Shown here piece after piece: positions 6,301 through 7,424 of a stretch of DNA of 7,424 nucleotides. Under the pieces are notes generated by a model. That model was not told where the DNA came from and did no database searches. It saw only the letters and a program-made list of their open reading frames with translations. Each line of letters starts with the position of its first letter. Position 1 is the first letter of the stretch. Source of the stretch: Thiomonas sp. (GTDB lineage: Bacteria; Pseudomonadota; Gammaproteobacteria; Burkholderiales; Burkholderiaceae_C); NCBI GenBank assembly GCA_027451915.1, contig DAIDHU010000488.1, forward strand, positions 1 through 7,424, read 5' to 3'. A program made the translations under genes and the position numbers.

Positions 6301-7424
6301 TGTTCACCCTGAGCACCGTGCGCCGCGCGCGCCCCGACGAGCGCCAGCTCAATTTCGACCCCGCCGAGACCGAGCTGGAGCGCTACGCCGGCACGCAGCA
6401 GCCCGGGCGCTTCGACGCCCGCCCCGCCGACGATGCGCGCCACGACAACGTGCCCAGTCTGCCCGAGGTGGAACCCCTGCTGGTGCGCCGCCCGCGTCCG
6501 GGCCGGCGCGCGGCTTTCGAGCTGGCGTGGAGCCAGCCCCAGCGCGAGCTGGACGCCGGGCGCAAGGGTCGGCTGCGCGGCTGGAGTGAGGTGCACATGC
6601 AATCCTATGGCCAGGCGCTGCACACGCTGGAGGAGTACCTGAACACCATCCGGCCCGACCCCGACGATCCTCGGGAGCCGCCCCCGTCCAGCCCCCAGAA
6701 GCTCAGCAACGTCTGGCTGCCCTTCGCGAAGCGCAAGGGCAGCTACAGCCGCGAGGGCCTCCAGGACCTGGGCCCGGCGGGCGTGCCGCCCACCGCCTGG
6801 GGGCGCCTGTCCGCTCCCGCGTCGCCCCTGGGCGAGGAGGAACTGCTGGGCCTGGCAGACACGCTCTACCCGGTGCATGCCATGGGCTACAACTGGCTGC
6901 AGCCCAATGCGGACAGCGCCCGCGGCGTCGCCGCGCGCATCCGCGAGCTGCTGGCGCATTACCGCGAACTCGGGGCCGCGCAGGGTGTCCGCTGCGACCA
7001 TGTGCTGGTGTACACCCACAGCATGGGCGGGCTGGTGGCGCGGGCGCTGGCGCACCCGGACATGGGCGGGCTGAAGCCCGAGGAGCTGGGGGGCGTGTGC
7101 TTCGGGGCCATGCCCACGCATGGCGCGGGCACCGCCTACAAGCGCATGCGCGCCGGCATGACCGGCGAGGGCGGGCTGGGGCTGGTGCGACGCATCCTGG
7201 GCTCCACAGCGCGCGAGATGGTGCCCGTGGTGGCCAACGCCAGCGGCCCGCTGGAGCTGTTCCCGGCCGGCGCCTACGGGGAGGACTGGCTGCGCGTGCG
7301 CTGGATCGACGCGCAGGGCCAGGAGCAGCTCCAGGTGCTGGATGTGCAGCGCGCCGTCAGCGATCCCACGTGCTGGTGGCGCGTGGTGCATCCCGATTGG
7401 GTGAACCCGGCGGACCAGGATCCC
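3354..7424 (+). CDS. vgrG: T6SS VgrG spike protein fused to a C-terminal LCAT/PGAP1-like alpha/beta-hydrolase (lipase) domain, runs off the right edge
   Basis: At least 1357 codons are open from the ATG at 3354 to the last base, with no stop. VgrG forms the trimeric tip of the type VI secretion needle and is fired into target cells. Domains in order: a gp27-like hub (about 30-340) with YELELRPWLYEATL (from 137), CRIYQDLDVRQILEQV (from 154) and FERLVQEWGIHYHFEH (from 202); a gp5-like OB fold (about 457-545) with DELGRIRVRFAWDPD (from 475), SCWVRMSAP and GALYSQANPPPW; NQLVFDD (from 580) and RGEGFELRSD (from 627); a tandem-repeat linker and charged helix (693 to about 760); a DUF2345 beta-helix extension (about 775-910); then the hydrolase. 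The hydrolase has an oxyanion-type strand VVFLPGLMGSNL (948-959), GYNWLQPN (from 1178) as in LCAT-like lipases, and the nucleophile elbow YTHSMGGLVARA with Ser1223. The first Gly of GxSxG is Thr1221. The partner Asp and His are not assigned and may lie beyond the edge. The likely role is a membrane-lipid-degrading antibacterial or anti-eukaryotic effector. Gly codons in the first third favour ggg, unlike the hydrolase part, which favours ggc. Confidence 0.93.
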   Translation, partial: MEYEETQWSRTDVAQRFALRVSGPALRVLSPAELDDTEVSLSWRVMEFEGSEGLDELYVYRVRLKRARGFDPEWKRWQQDSERVCGQWLTVHVALPGGGLEHRAGPHTWSWERGWRPISGIVADVAHLGWDDSDDEYELELRPWLYEATLRGGCRIYQDLDVRQILEQVLGGYPHRVQWRLETRYPKRDFQVQYHETDLEFFERLVQEWGIHYHFEHEVGGCELVLGDHVSAFALPRAKAYERLWCLEGSLEGTGRREAPRWSSNPECIEALRWCEKLVPGRWEGADYDYQHPRWVSSVLERDELPVAHGDLGGRHWRGHAGVDVAQPAAGHQAPQPGQQSLREQAQWLAQRRLQALRAPFERARGRGALRGMQPGAQLCVQGHWLAPCNDWFVVLGTRLRMAPPEGWEAPPWARCEARQAGAWEVSCEFELHPSRTPLRPQLRQPKPSVESFQTAIVMGPTPIPGRRPDEPCVDELGRIRVRFAWDPDKPQDERASCWVRMSAPAAADLAGEVWVPRAGQEVVVSFLEGDCDTPVAVGALYSQANPPPWELPANAALSGVRTRAWSREYGGNCPLGLSNQLVFDDTPGQLQVQLASEQSRSQLSLGVLTELLGHEGRGHPVRGRSRGEGFELRSDGEGVVRAGRGLLLSTHARRRGAGAMLGMQEPLRLLRRAQGAWLRGLRQPGWEPGPAGEAQVGDAQAGEAQVGEAHWQREREAFARQLREHLGTLQRWNQQARQELRDLQESQRLGPQAPAQGEQEPTDDKASPPASPLLAASAGSLLGLSDQGIRLVAQGSLSLSAGGDVQLSAARRLLLSARRGLQLLARRAGLFLVARAGLVQLQAHQGDIHLEGREVLVESAEDWVEIVGDKELVAEFGNTRLRLSDEGIEIEAPAEFIAQASKFGFDGPTTLRRLLGLGEEVPVRRSEVPEPPGAEPAPGKPRRIVPVVFLPGLMGSNLRLSRARTERLQRKDNRAWRPDDLLFTLSTVRRARPDERQLNFDPAETELERYAGTQQPGRFDARPADDARHDNVPSLPEVEPLLVRRPRPGRRAAFELAWSQPQRELDAGRKGRLRGWSEVHMQSYGQALHTLEEYLNTIRPDPDDPREPPPSSPQKLSNVWLPFAKRKGSYSREGLQDLGPAGVPPTAWGRLSAPASPLGEEELLGLADTLYPVHAMGYNWLQPNADSARGVAARIRELLAHYRELGAAQGVRCDHVLVYTHSMGGLVARALAHPDMGGLKPEELGGVCFGAMPTHGAGTAYKRMRAGMTGEGGLGLVRRILGSTAREMVPVVANASGPLELFPAGAYGEDWLRVRWIDAQGQEQLQVLDVQRAVSDPTCWWRVVHPDWVNPADQDP
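5430..5486 (+). repeat. 15-bp in-frame tandem repeat inside vgrG
   Basis: Three full units and most of a fourth are read: GGCGAGGCGCAGGTG (5430), GGCGATGCGCAGGCG (5445), GGCGAGGCGCAGGTG (5460) and GGCGAGGCGCAC (5475). Units one and three are identical. They encode G(E/D)AQ(V/A) at residues 693-711, in the variable linker between the gp5-like/VgrG core and the DUF2345 domain, just before a charged helix (WQREREAFARQLREHL). The unit length is a multiple of three, so copy-number change would alter linker length without a frameshift. Confidence 0.8.

Noticed and set aside
3572..6589. A 1005-codon open frame on the plus strand, offset from vgrG
   Set aside because: Its product is almost only Gly, Ala and Arg, as expected for a shifted frame in GC-rich DNA. 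It is in a different frame from the VgrG motifs.
3162..7391. A 1409-codon open frame on the minus strand, antisense to vgrG
   Set aside because: It mirrors the vgrG codons: at this G+C, TTA, CTA and TCA are almost absent from the plus-strand frame, so the antisense frame stays open. Its product is a monotonous mix of His, Pro, Ala, Arg, Gln and Leu with no recognisable domain, while the plus frame has clear VgrG motifs.
1..7424. CRISPR array, tRNA, rRNA, insertion sequence or attachment site
   Set aside because: I saw no regularly spaced repeats beyond the short in-gene 15-bp repeat, no transposase motifs with terminal repeats, and no tRNA-like or rRNA-like sequence.

Overview
The window is very G+C-rich (about 70% by eye). 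Its codons end almost entirely in G or C, and its genes are typical of Betaproteobacteria, most likely Burkholderiales. The DUF2827 family and the Par27-like parvulin lipoprotein point that way. This assignment is inference; there is no rRNA or tRNA in the window to fix it.

Layout. (1) Positions 1-960, minus strand: the first 320 codons of a sodium/solute symporter (SSS family), running off the left edge. (2) 961-1172: a 212-bp divergent intergenic region. (3) 1173-2015, plus: a small secreted or lipid-anchored PpiC/parvulin-type protein. (4) 2023-3207, plus: a DUF2827 protein, almost certainly co-transcribed and translationally coupled to (3). (5) 3208-3353: a 146-bp gap with one clear hairpin and a strong ribosome binding site. 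(6) 3354 to the right edge, plus: one uninterrupted reading frame of at least 1357 codons. It encodes a type VI secretion VgrG spike fused to a C-terminal alpha/beta-hydrolase of the LCAT/PGAP1-like lipase type. The frame has no stop inside the window, so it is easily missed; the long open frames antisense to it and in the +2 frame are composition artefacts.

How the parts fit. The VgrG-lipase looks like a specialised ('evolved') VgrG, in which the spike carries its own enzymatic cargo into a target cell. No core T6SS gene (tss genes, hcp, clpV) is visible, so it is an orphan vgrG locus as far as the window shows, and any adaptor or immunity gene would lie to the right. The PpiC-DUF2827 pair is a separate small unit: an envelope folding factor beside a putative cytoplasmic GT-B-like protein of unknown function. 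The symporter is transcribed away from everything else and is probably unrelated.
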